In this document: one piece after another, positions 24,483 to 38,100 of the stretch | Layout: each line of letters starts with the position of its first letter | How positions within the stretch are numbered: position 1 is the first letter of the stretch | Assembly: GCA_947000775.1 (NCBI GenBank) | Contig: CAMQGK010000567.1 | Location: 19,932,001-19,996,000, forward strand | Length of the DNA: 64,000 nt | Reading direction: 5' to 3' | Origin: Pterois miles | Lineage: Eukaryota; Chordata; Actinopteri; Perciformes; Scorpaenidae | Notes under the pieces: model-generated | Databases searched by the model: none | The model's input: only the letters and a program-made list of their open reading frames with translations | Told to the model about the DNA's origin: nothing | Made by a program: the position numbers and the translations under genes

Positions 24483-25377
24483 TAGGGCTGTCAGTTTAAC
24501 GCGTTAATTAGATTAATTAATTACGCTGCAAATTAACGCGATTAATTATTTAAGGCAAGCCCACTCGGACCTTTCACTCGGACTCGGACTCGGACAAGGA
24601 GGAGCAGGGGCCTCTAGCCCGCTACAAAGCTGAGCTGTGCATTGGAATGCATGAGTGTCCACTGGAGTGGTGGGCAGCTCACGCAGGAGCTTATGAACAG
24701 CTGTCCTCTCCTCCTACCTGGCTACCGCTGCCACGTCTGGGCCATGTGAGAGACTCTTTTCACTCGCAGGTAACATCATTCAAAAGAAGAGGGCAGCCTC
24801 ACACTCAGACAATGTAAACAAGCTTGTTTGTCTGAGCAACTGGCTCAAGGACACATAGAGTTGTCTGTTGTCAGTTCCTGTAACGTTAGCTTACCCTTTT
24901 AAAGGAAATGCCTGTTGGCATGATGCTATTGATGTTGCCTTATTTAGAGGCATATTATACTATTCATTTTGAATTGCTGTATTGAGTCAGCTTTAGTATT
25001 CATTTTGATTGAGAGTCTGCTTATGTGCCTATTTGAGACTCAGCCTTATTTTATTTCTGAATTTTATTTAACTGTATTTGTATTGCATTTTTGAGAAATG
25101 CACCTGGCCTAATTGGTTTGCTGATGTGCTTGACCTTTTTTCTTTTGAATTTCATTTATAAAGCACACTTAACCAATAAAAATGTGGATTTCAAATCTTC
25201 TCTTCTTGGTGTATTCTATTGATTAGTCATGCACTACAATTTTGTAATGTCCTAGAATTCAAATTCTTTATTTGGGGGCCTTTAGCAGGTATGAGATTAA
25301 AATGCGATTAATTAGATTAATTAATTACAAATCCTGTAATTAATTAGATTAATTTTCTTAATCGCCTGACAGCACTA
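24483..25377 (+). mobile_element. Non-autonomous hAT element in the satellite, copy b (895 bp)
   Basis: Same length, termini, target duplication and left satellite flank as copy a, from which it starts 6,281 bases away. It differs by only a few substitutions (for example GAGCTGTGC against GAGCCGTGC). It contains the same frame-shifted hAT transposase remnant. Confidence 0.9.
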
Positions 25378-28300
25378 AAAAAAATGTTTGTATGTTAAAA
25401 AAAATCATGAAAACAGTCATATTATAGCACGTAAAATAATTCTATGGTGAAAAAAAGTCATTTCATGAAATGTTGGAAAATTTACAAAAAACGCCATAGT
25501 GTAGTATGTCGAAATTTATCGATGAAAACGTCAAATTTTTCTGATGTTGAAAAAAATCATGCAAACAGTCATATTATAGCATGTAAAATGATTCTATGGT
25601 GAAAAAAGTCATTTTTTCGAATGTTGAAAAGTTTTACAAATAAATGTCATAGTATAGTATGTCGAAAATTTTACAATAAAAACGAAAATGTTTGTATGTT
25701 GAAAAAAATCATGAAAACAGTCATATTATAGCACGTAAAATAATTTTACAGTGAAAAAAAGTAATTTCATGAAATGTTGGAAAATTTACAAAAAACGCCA
25801 TAGTGCAGAATGTCGAAATTTTTCGATGAAACCGTCATATTTTTCTTATGTTGAAAAAAATCATGAAAACGGTCGTATTATAGCATGTAGAATGATTCTA
25901 TGGTGAACAAAAGTCATTTTCTGAAATGTTGAAAATTTTAATAAAAAAACGCCATAGTATAGTATGTCGAAATTTTTCGATGAAAACGTCAAATTTTTCT
26001 GATGTTGAAAAAAATCATGAAAACGGTCATATTATAGCATGTAAAATTATTCTATGGTGAACAAAAGTCATTTCGTGAAAAGTTGGAAAATTTTCCAAAA
26101 AAAAACGCCATAGTATAGTATGTCGAAATTTTTCGATGAAAACGTCAAATTTTTCTGATGTTGAAAAAAATCATGAAAACGGTCGTATTATAGCATGTAG
26201 AATGATTTTATAGTGAACAAAAGTCATTTTATAAAATGTTGAAAAATTTTACAAATAAATGTCATAGTATAGTATGTTGAAAATTTTACAATAAAAACGT
26301 AAAATGTTTGTATGTTAAAAAAATCATGAAAACAGTCATATTATAGCACGTAAAATAATTCTAAGGTGGAAAAAAGTCATTTTATCGAATGTTGGAAAAC
26401 TTTACAAATAAATGTCATAGTATAATGTGTTGACAATTTTACAATAAAAACAAAATGTTGCATGTTAAAAAAATTATGAAAACAGTCGTATTATAGCATG
26501 TAGAATGATTCTATGGTGAAAAAATTCATTTCGTGAAAAGTTGGAAAATTTTAATAAAAAAACGCCATAGTATAGTATGTCGAAATTTTTCGATGAAAAC
26601 GTCAAATTTTTCTGATGTTCAAAAAAATCATGAAAACGGTCATATTATAGCATGTAAAATGATTCTATGGTGAACAAAAGTCATTTCGTGAAAAGTTGGA
26701 AAATTTTACAAAAAACGCCATAGTATAGTATGTCGAAATTTTTCGATGAAAACGTCAAATTTTTCTTATGTTGAAAAAAATCATGAAAAAAGTCGTATTA
26801 TAGCACGTAAAATGATTCTATGGTGAACAAAAGTCATTTTGTGAAATGTTGAAAATTTTAATAAAAAAACGCCATAGTATAGTATGTCGAAATTTTTCGA
26901 TAAAAATGTCACATTTTTCTGATGTTGAAAAAAAATCATGAAAACGGTCGTATTATAGCATGTAGAATGATTCTATGGTGAACAAAAGTCATTTTCTGAA
27001 ATGTTGAAAATTTTAATAAAAAAACGCCATAGTATAGTATGTCGAAATTTTTCGATGAAAACGTCAAATTTTTCTGATGTTGAAAAAAATCATGAAAACG
27101 GTCGTATTATAGCATGTAGAATGATTCTATGGTGAACAAAAGTCATTTTGTGAAATGTTGAAAATTTTAATAAAAAAACGCCATAGTATAGTATGGCGAA
27201 ATTTTTCGATGAAAACGTCAAATTTTTCTGATGTTGAAAAAAATCATGAAAACGGTCGTATTATAGCATGTAGAATGATTCTATGGTGAACAAAAGTCAT
27301 TTCGTGAAATGTTGGAAATTTTAATAAAAAAACGCCATAGTATAGTATGGCGAAATTTTTCGATGAAAACGTCAAATTTTTGTATGTTGAAAAAAGTCAT
27401 GAAAACGGTCATATTATAGCATGTAAAATGATTCTATGGGGAAAAAAGTCATTTTATAAAATGTTGAAAAATTTTACAAGAAAAGTCATAGTATAGTATG
27501 TCGAAAATTTTACGATGAAGGCGTCAAATTTTTGTATATTGAAAAAAATCATGAAAACAGTCATATTATAGCATGTAAAATGATTCTATGGTGAAAAAAG
27601 TCATTTTATCGAATGTTGGAAAATTTTACAAATAAATGTCATAGTATAGTATGTCGAAAATTTTACAATAAAAACAAAATGTTTGTATGTTAAAAAAATC
27701 ATGAAAACAGTCACATTAAAGCACGTAAAATAATTCTATAGTGAAAAAAAGTCATTTCATGAAATGTTGGAAAATTTACAAAAAACGCCATAGTGCAGTA
27801 TGTCGAAATTTTTCGATGAAACCGTCATATTTTTCTTATGTTGAAAAAAATCATGAAAACGGTCGTATAATAGCATGTAGAATGATTCTATGGTGAACAA
27901 AAGTCATTTCGTGAAAAGTTGGAAAATTTTACAAAAAAAACGCCATAGTTATAGTATGTCGAAATTTTTCGATGAAAACGTCAAATTTTTCTGATGTTGA
28001 AAAAAATCATGAAAACGGTCGTATTATAGCATGTAGAATGATTCTATGGTGAACAAAAGTCATTTTGTGAAATGTTGGAAAATTTTAATAAAAAAACGCC
28101 ATAGTATAGTATGGCGAAATTTTTCGATGAAAACGTCAAATTTTTCTGATGTTGAAAAAAATCATGAAAACGGTCGTATTATAGCATGTAGAATGATTCT
28201 ATGGGGAACAAAAGTCATTTCGTGAAATGTTGGAAAATTTTAAAAAAAAAACACCATAGTATAGTATGTCGAAATTTTTCGATGAAAACGTCAAATTTTT

Positions 28301-31300
28301 CTGATGTTGAAAAAAATCATGAAAACGGTCGTATTATAGCATGTAGAATGATTCTATGGTGAACAAAAGTCATTTCGTGAAAAGTTGGAAAATTTTACAA
28401 AAAAAAACACGCCATAGTATAGTATGTCGAAATTTTTCGATGAAAACGTCAAATTTTTCTGATGTTGAAAAAAATCATGAAAACGGTCATATTATAGCAT
28501 GTAAAATGATTCTATGGTGAACAAAAGTCATTTCGTGAAATGTTGGAAAATTTTACAAAAAAAACGCCATAGTATAGTATGGCGAAATTTTTCGATGAAA
28601 ACGTCAAATTTTTCTGATGTTGAAAAAAATCATGAAAACAGTCATATTATAGCATGTAAAATGATTCTATGGTGAAAAAAGTCATTTTATAAAATGTTGA
28701 AAAATTTTACAAATAAATGTCATAGTATAGTATGTTGACAATTTTACAATAAAAACAAAATGTTTGCATGTTAAAAAAATTATGAAAACAGTCGTATTAT
28801 AGCATGTAGAATGATTCTATGGGGAACAAAAGTCATTTTGTGAAATGTTGAAAATTTTAATAAAAAAACGCCATAGTATAGTATGTCGAAATTTTTCGAT
28901 GAAAACGTCAAATTTTTCTGATGTTGAAAAAAATCATGAAAACGGTCGTATTATAGCATGTAGAATGATTCTATGGTGAACAAAAGTCATTTTGTGAAAT
29001 GTTGAAAATTTTAATAAAAAAACGCCATAGTATAGTATGTCGAAATTTTTCGATGAAAACGTCAAATTTTTCTGATGTTGAAAAAAATCATGAAAACGGT
29101 CGTATTATAGCATGTAGAATGATTCTATGGTGAACAAAAGTGATTTCGTGAAAAGTTGGAAAATTTTACAAAAAAAAACACCATAGTATAGTATGTCGAA
29201 ATTTTTCGATGAAAACGTCAAATTTTTCTGATGTTGAAAAAAATCATGAAAACGGTCGTATTATAGCATGTAGAATGATTCTATGGGGAACAAAAGTCAT
29301 TTCGTGAAATGTTGAAAAATTTTACAAAAAAAAACTCCATAGTATAGTATGGCGAAATTTTTCGATGAAAACATCGAATTTTTCTGATGTTGAAAAAAAT
29401 CATGAAAACGGTCGTATTATAGCATGTAGAATGATTTTATGGTGAACAAAAGTCATTTCGTGAAATGTTGAAAATTTTAATAAAAAAACGCCATAGTATA
29501 GTATGTCGAAAATTTTACGATGAAAGCGTCAAATTTTTGTATGTTGAAAAAAATCATGAAAACAGTCATATTATAGCATGTAAAATGATTCTATGGTGAA
29601 CAAAAGTCATTTCGTGAAAAGTTGGAAAATTTTACAAAAAAAACGCCATAGTTATAGTATGTCGAAATTTTTCGATGAAAACGTCAAATTTTTCTGATGT
29701 TGAAAAAAATCATGAAAACGGTCGTATTATAGCATGTAGAATGATTCTATGGTGAACAAAAGTCATTTCGTGAAAAGTTGGAAAATTTTACAAAAAAACA
29801 CGCCATAGTATAGTATGTCGAAATTTTTCGATGAAAACGTCAAATTTTTCTGATGTTGAAAAAAATCATGAAAAAAGTCATATTATAGCACGTAAAATGA
29901 TTCTATGGTGAACAAAAGTCATTTCGTGAAATGTTGGAAAATTTTACAAAAAAAACGCCATAGTATAGTATGGCGAAATTTTTCGATGAAAACATCGAAT
30001 TTTTCTGATGTTGAAAAAAATCATGAAAACAGTCATATTATAGCATGTAAAATGATTCTATGGTGAAAAAAAGTCATTTTATAAAATGTTGAAAAATTTT
30101 ACAAATAAATGTCATAGTATAGTATGTCGAAAATTTTACAATAAAAACAAAATGTTTGTATGTTAAAAAAAAATCATGAAAACAGTCATATTATAGCACG
30201 TAAAATAATTCTACAGTGAAAAAAAGTCATTTCATGAAATGTTGGAAAATTTACAAAAAACGCCATAGTGCAGTATGTCGAAATTTTTCGATGAAAACGT
30301 CACATTTTTCTGATGTTGAAAAAAATCATGAAAACGGTCGTATTATAGCATGTAGAATGATTCTATGGTGAACAAAAGTCATTTCGTGAAAAGTTGGAAA
30401 ATTTTACAAAAAAAACCACCATAGTATAGTATGTCGAAATTTTTCGATGAAAACGTCAAATTTTTCTGATGTTGAAAAAAATCATGAAAACGGTCATATT
30501 ATAGCATGTAAAATTATTCGATGGTGAACAAAAGTCATTTCGTGAAAAGTTGGAAAATTTTCCAAAAAAGAACGCCATAGTATAGTATGTCGAAATTTTT
30601 CGATGAAAACGTCAAATTTTTCTGATGTTGAAAAAAATCATGAAAACGGTCGTATTATAGCATGTAGAATGATTTTATAGTGAACAAAAGTCATTTTATA
30701 AAATGTTGAAAAATTTTACAAATAAATGTCATAGTATAGTATGTTGAAAATTTTACAATAAAAACGTAAAATGTTTGTATGTTAAAAAAATCATGAAAAC
30801 AGTCATATTATAGCACGTAAAATAATTCTAAGGTGGAAAAAAGTCATTTAATCGAATGTTGGAAAACTTTACAAATAAATGTCATAGTATAATGTGTTGA
30901 CAATTTTACAATAAAAACAAAATGTTTGCATGTTAAAAAAATTATGAAAACAGTCGTATTATGGCATGTAGAATGATTCTATGGTGAAAAAAATTCATTT
31001 CGTGAAATGTTGGAAAATTTTAATAAAAAAACGCCATAGTATAGTATGTCGAAATTTTTCGATGAAAACGTCAAATTTTTCTTATGTTGAAAAAAATCAT
31101 GAAAACGGTCGTATAATAGCATGTAGAATGATTCTATGGTGAAAAAAGTCATTTTATAAAATGTTGAGAAATTTTACAAGAAAAGTCATAGTATAGTATG
31201 TCGAAAATTTTACGATGAAGGCGTCAAATTTTTGTATATTGAAAAAAATCATGAAAACAGTCATATTATAGCATGTAAAATGATTCTATGGTGAAAAAAG

Positions 31301-34297
31301 TCATTTTATCGAATGTTGGAAAATTTTACAAATAAATGTCATAGTATAGTATGTCGAAAATTTTACAATAAAAACAAAATGTTTGTATGTTAAAAAAATC
31401 ATGAAAACAGTCATATTAAAGCACGTAAAATAATTCTATAGTGAAAAAAGTCATTTCATGAAATGTTGGAAAATTTACAAAAAACGCCATAGTGTAGTAT
31501 GTCGAAATTTTTCGATGAAACCGTCATATTTTTCTTATGTTGAAAAAAATCATGAAAACGGTCGTATAATAGCATGTAGAATGATTCTATGGTGAACAAA
31601 AGTCATTTCGTGAAAAGTTGGAAAATTTTACAAAAAAAACGCCATAGTATAGTATGTCGAAATTTTTCGATGAAAACGTCAAATTTTTCTGATGTTGAAA
31701 AAAATCATGAAAACGGTCGTATTATAGCATGTAGAATGATTCTATGGTGAACAAAAGTCATTTCGTGAAAAGTTGGAAAATTTTACAAAAAAAACGCCAT
31801 AGTATAGTATGTCGAAATTTTTCGATGAAAACGTCAAATTTTTCTGATGTTGAAAAAAATCATGAAAACGGTCGTATTATAGCATGTAGAATGATTCTAT
31901 GGTGAACAAAAGTCATTTTGTGAAATGTTGGAAAATTTTAATAAAAAAACGCCATAGTATAGTATGTCGAAATTTTTCGATGAAAACGTCAAATTTTTCT
32001 GATGTTGAAAAAAATCATGAAAACGGTCGTATTATAGCATGTAGAATGATTCTATGGTGAAAAAAAGTCATTTCGTGAAAAGTTGGAAAATTTTACAAAA
32101 AAAACGCCATAGTATAGTATGTCGAAATTTTTCGATGAAAACGTCAAATTTTTCTGATGTTGAAAAAAATCATGAAAACGGTCGTATTATAGCATGTAGA
32201 ATGATTCTATGGGGAACAAAAGTCATTTCGTGAAATGTTGGAAAATTTTACAAAAAAAACTCCATAGTATAGTATGGCGAAATTTTTCGATGAAAACATC
32301 GAATTTTTCTGATGTTGAAAAAAATCATGAAAACGGTCGTATTATAGCATGTAGAATGATTCTATAGTGAACAAAAGTCATTTCGTGAAATGTTGAAAAT
32401 TTTAATAAAAAAACGCCATAGTATAGTATGTCGAAATTTTTCGATAAAAACGTCACATTTTTCTGATGTTGAAAAAAATCATGGAAACGGTCGTATTATA
32501 GCATGTAGAATGATTTTATAGTGAACAAAAGTCATTTCGTGAAATGTTGAAAATTTTAATAAAAAAACGCCATAGTATAGTATGTCGAAAATTTTACGAT
32601 GAAAGCGTCAAATTTTTGTATGTTGAAAAAAATCATGAAAACAGTCATATTATAGCATGTAAAATGATTCTATGGTGAAAAAAGTCATTTTATCGAATGT
32701 TGGAAAATTTTACAAATAAATGTCATAGTATAGTATGTCGAAAATTTTACAATAAAAACAAAATGTTTGTATGTTAAAAAAATCATGAAAACAGTCAAAA
32801 GCACGTAAAATAATTTATGTGAAAAAAAGTCATTTCGTGAAATGTTGGAAAATTTAAAAAAAACGCCATAGTGAGTATGTCAAATTTATGCCCATATTTT
32901 TCTTATGTTGAAAAAAATCATGAAAACGGTCGTATAATAGCATGTAGAATGATTCTATGGTGAACAAAAGTCATTTCGTGAAAAGTTGGAAAATTTTAAA
33001 AAAAAAACGCCATGAAATAATAATGTCATAGTATAGTATGTTGAAAATTTTACAATAAAAACGTAAAATGTTTGTATGTTAAAAAAAATCATGAAAACAG
33101 TCATATTATAGCACGTAAAATAATTCTAAGGTGGAAAAAAAGTCATTTTATCGAATGTTGGAAAATTTTACAAATAAATGTCATAGTATAATGTGTTGAC
33201 AATTTTACAATAAAAACAAAATGTTTGCATGTTAAAAAAATCATGAAAACGGTCGTATTATAGCATGTAGAATGATTCTATGGTGAACAAAAGTCATTTT
33301 CTGAAATGTTGAAAATTTTAATAAAAAAACGCCATAGTATAGTATGTCGAAATTTTTCGATGAAAACGTCAAATTTTTGTGATGTTGAAAAAAATCATGA
33401 AAACGGTCATATTATAGCATGTAAAATTATTCTATGGTGAACAAAAGTCATTTAGTGAAAAGTTGGAAAATTTTCCAAAAAAAAACGCCATAGTATAGTA
33501 TGTCGAAATTTTTCGATGAAAACGTCAAATTTTTCTGATGTTGAAAAAAATCATGAAAACGGTCGTATTATAGCATGTAGAATGATTCTATGGTGAACAA
33601 AAGTCATTTCGTGAAATGTTGAAAATTTTAAAAAAAAAACGCCATAGTATATAGTATGGCGAAATTTTTCGATGAAAACGTCAAATTTTTGTATGTTGAA
33701 AAAAATCATGAAAACAGTCATATTATAGCACGTAAAATAATTCTAAGGTGGAAAAAAGTCATTTTATAAAATGTTGAAAAATTTTACAAATAAATGTCAT
33801 AGTATAATGTGTTGACAATTTTACAATAAAAACAAAATGTTTGCCTGTTAAAAAAATTATGAAAACAGTCGTATTATATCATGTAGAATGATTCTATGGT
33901 GAACAAAAGTCATTTTGTGAAATGTTGAAAATTTTAATAAAAAAACGCCATCGTATAGTATGTCGAAATTTTTCGATGAAAACGTCTTATTTTTCAAATG
34001 TTGAAAAAAATCTTGAAAATGGGCGTATTATAGCATGTAGAATGGTTCTATGGTGAACACAAGTCATTTAGTGAAAAGTTGGAAAATTTTACAAAAAAAA
34101 CCACCATAGTATAGTATGGCGAAATTTTTCGATGAAAACGTCAAATTTTTCTGATGTTGAAAAATCATGAAAACGGTCACATTATAGCATGTAGAATGAT
34201 TCTATGGTGAACAAAAGTCATTTAGTGAAAAGTTGGAAAATTTTCCAAAAAAAAACGTCATAGTATAGTATGTCGAAATTTTACAATAAAAAAAAAT

Positions 34298-35192
34298 TAG
34301 GGCTGTCAGTTTAACGCGTTAATTAGATTAATTAATTACGCTGCAAATTAACGCGATTAATTATTTAAGGCAAGCCCACTCGGACCTTTCACTCGGACTC
34401 GGACTCGGACAAGGAGGAGCAGGGGCCTCTAGCCCGCTACAAAGCTGAGCCGTGCATTGGAATGCATGAGTGTCCACTGGAGTGGTGGGCAGCTCACGCA
34501 GGAGCTTATGAACAGCTGTCCTCTCCTCCTACCTGGCTACCGCTGCCACGTCTGGGCCATGTGAGAGACTCTTTTCACTCGCAGGTAACATCATTCAAAA
34601 GAAGAGGGCAGCCTCACACTCAGACAATGTAAACAAGCTTGTTTGTCTGAGCAACTGGCTCAAGGACACATAGAGTTGTCTGTTGTCAGTTCCTGTAACG
34701 TTAGCTTACCCTTTTAAAGGAAATGCCTGTTGGCATGATGCTATTGATGTTGCCTTATTTAGAGGCATATTATACTATTCATTTTGAATTGCTGTATTGA
34801 GTCAGCTTTAGTATTCATTTTGATTGAGAGTCTGCTTATGTGCCTATTTGAGACTCAGCCTTATTTTATTTCTGAATTTTATTTAACTGTATTTGTATTG
34901 CATTTTTGAGAAATGCACCTGGCCTAATTGGTTTGCTGATGTGCTTGACCTTTTTTCTTTTGAATTTCATTTATAAAGCACACTTAACCAATAAAAATGT
35001 GGATTTCAAATCTTCTCTTCTTGGTGTATTCTATTGATTAGTCATGCACTACAATTTTGTAATGTCCTAGAATTCAAATTCTTTATTTGGGGGCCTTTAG
35101 CAGGTATGAGATTAAAATGCGATTAATTAGATTAATTAATTACAAATCCTGTAATTAATTAGATTAATTTTCTTAATCGCCTGACAGCACTA
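34298..35192 (+). mobile_element. Non-autonomous hAT element in the satellite, copy c (895 bp)
   Basis: Near-identical to copies a and b, with the same ends and the same left flank. It lies 9,815 bases from copy b. Just after it, at about 35,340-35,830, the satellite becomes unusually G-rich and C-poor. Confidence 0.9.
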
Positions 35193-38100
35193 AAAAAAAT
35201 GTTTGTATGTTAAAAAAAATCATGAAAACAGTCATACTATAGCACGTAAAATAATTCTATGGTGAAAAAAAGTCATTTCATGGAATGTTGAAAAATTTTA
35301 CAAAAAACGCCATAGTGTAGTATGTCGAAATTTATCGATGAAAACGTAAATTTGGGAAAAGGGTGTGGGAAAAAAGAATGTTGAAAATTTTACAAATAAA
35401 TTATAGTATAGTATGTTGAAAATTACAATAAAAACGTAAAAGAATGGTGAGTTGAGTGTGAATGGAAAAAAGAGTGAGGAGGGTTGTGGTGGGAACAAAA
35501 GCAGGAAAGTTGAAAATTTACAAGAAAAACGCCATAGAATAGTATGTCGAAATTTTTCGATGAAAGCGTCAAATTTTTGTATGTTGAAAAAAATCATGAA
35601 AACAGTCATATTATAGCATGTAAAATGATTCTATGGTGAACAAAAGTCATTTTATAAAATGTTGAAAAATTTTACAAGAAATGTCATAGTATAGTGTGTC
35701 GAAAATTTTACGATGAAAGCGTCAAATTGTTGTATATTGAAAAAAATCATGAGGGGAGGGGTGGGGCGGGGGGGGGGGGCGGGTTGGTGGGACGAGTAAA
35801 AGGAGAAGTGCGTAAATTTGGGAAAAGCAGAATGTTGGAAAATACAAAACGATAGTGTAGTATGTGAAATTTTCGATGAAAACGTCAAATTTTTCTGATG
35901 TTGAAAAAAATCATGCAAACAGTCATATTATAGCATGTAAAATGATTCTATGGTGAAAAAAGTCATTTTATCGAATGTTGGAAAATTTTACAAATAAATG
36001 TCATAGTATAGTATGTCAAAAATTTTACAATAAAAACAAAATGTTTGTATGTTAAAAAAATCATGAAAACAGTCATATTAAAGCACGTAAAATAATTCTA
36101 TAGTGAAAAATTCATTTCATGAAATGTTGGAAAATTTACAAAAAATGCCATAGTTTAGCATGTCGAAATTTTTCGATGAAACCGTCATATTTTTCTTATG
36201 TTGAAAAAAATCATGAAAACGGTCGTATTATAGCATGTAGAATGATTCTATGGTGAACAAAATTCATTTTCTGAAAAGTTGGAAAATTTTAATAAAAAAA
36301 CGCCATAGTATAGTATGTCGAAATTTTTCGATGAAAACGTCAAATTTTTCTGATGTTGAAAAAAATCATGAAAACGGTCATATTATAGCATGTAAAATGT
36401 TTCTATGGTGAACAAAAGTCATTTCGTGAAATGTTGGAAAATTTTAATAAAAAAACGCCATAGTATAGTATGTCGAAATTTTTCGATGAAAACGTCAGAT
36501 TTTTCTGATGTTGAAAAAAATCATGAAACGGCGTTTATGCATGTAGAATGATTTTATAGTGAACAAAAGTCATTTTATAAAATGTTGAAAAATTTACAAA
36601 TAAAGCATAGTATAGTATGTTGAAAATTTTACAATAAAAACGTAAAATGTTTGTATGTTGAAAAAAATCATGAAAACAGTCATATTATAGCACGTAAAAT
36701 AATTCTAAGGTGGAAAAAAGTCATTTTATCGAATGTTGGAAAATTTTACAAATAAATGTCATAGTATAATGTGTTGACAATTTTACAATAAAAACAAAAT
36801 GTTTGCATGTTAAAAAAATTATGAAAACAGTCGTATTATAGCATGTAGAATGATTCTATGGTGAAAAAAAGTCATTTCGTGAAAAGTTGGAAAATTTTAA
36901 TAAAAAAACGCCATAGTATAGTATGGCGAAATTTTTCGATGAAAACGTAAATTTTTTATGTTAAAAAAATATGAAAACGGTCATATTATAGATGTAAAAT
37001 GATTCTATGGTGAAAAAAGTCATTTGTGAAAAGTTGGAAAATTTTACAAAAAACGCCATAGTATAGTATGTCGAAATTTTTCGATGAAAACGTAAATTTT
37101 TCTTATGTTGAAAAAAATCATGAAAAAAGTCGTATTATAGCACGTAAAATGATTCTATGGTGAACAAAAGTCATTTTGTGAAATGTTGAAAATTTTAATA
37201 AAAAAACGCCATAGTATAGTATGTCGAAATTTTTCGATAAAAACGTCACATTTTTCTGATGTTGAAAAAAATCATGAAAACGGTCGTATTATAGCATGTA
37301 GAATGATTCTATGGTGAACAAAAGTCATTTTGTGAAATGTTGAAAATTTTAATAAAAAAACGCCATAGTATAGTATGTCGAAATTTTTCGATGAAAACGT
37401 CAAATTTTTCTGATGTTGAAAAAAATCATGAAAACGGTCGTATTATAGCATGTAGAATGATTCTATGGTGAAAAAAGTCATTTTATAAAATGTTGAAAAA
37501 TTTTACAAGAAAAGTCATAGTATAGTATGTCGAAAATTTTACGATGAAGGCGTCAAATTTTTGTATATTGAAAAAAATCATGAAAACAGTCATATTATAG
37601 GATGTAAAATGATTCTATGGTGAAAAAAGTCATTTTATCGAATGTTGAAAAATTTTACAAAATAAATGTCATAGTATAGTATGTTGAAAATTTTACAATA
37701 AAAACAAAATGTTTGTATGTTAAAAAAATCATGAAAACAGTCATATTAAAGCACGTAAAATAATTCTATAGTGAAAAAAATTCATTTCATGAAATGTTGG
37801 AAAATTTACAAAAAACGCCATAGTGTAGTATGTCGAAATTTTTCGATGAAACCGTCATATTTTGCTTATGTTGAAAAAAATCATGAAAACGGTCGTATAA
37901 TAGCATGTAGAATGATTCTATGGTGAACAAAAGTCATTTCGTGAAAAGTTGGAAAATTTTACAAAAAAAACGCCATAGTATAGCATGTCGAAATTTTTCG
38001 ATGAAAACGTCAAATTTTTCTGATGTTGAAAAAAATCATGAAAACGGTCGTATTATAGCATGTAGAATGATTCTATGGTGAACAAAATTCATTTCGTGAA

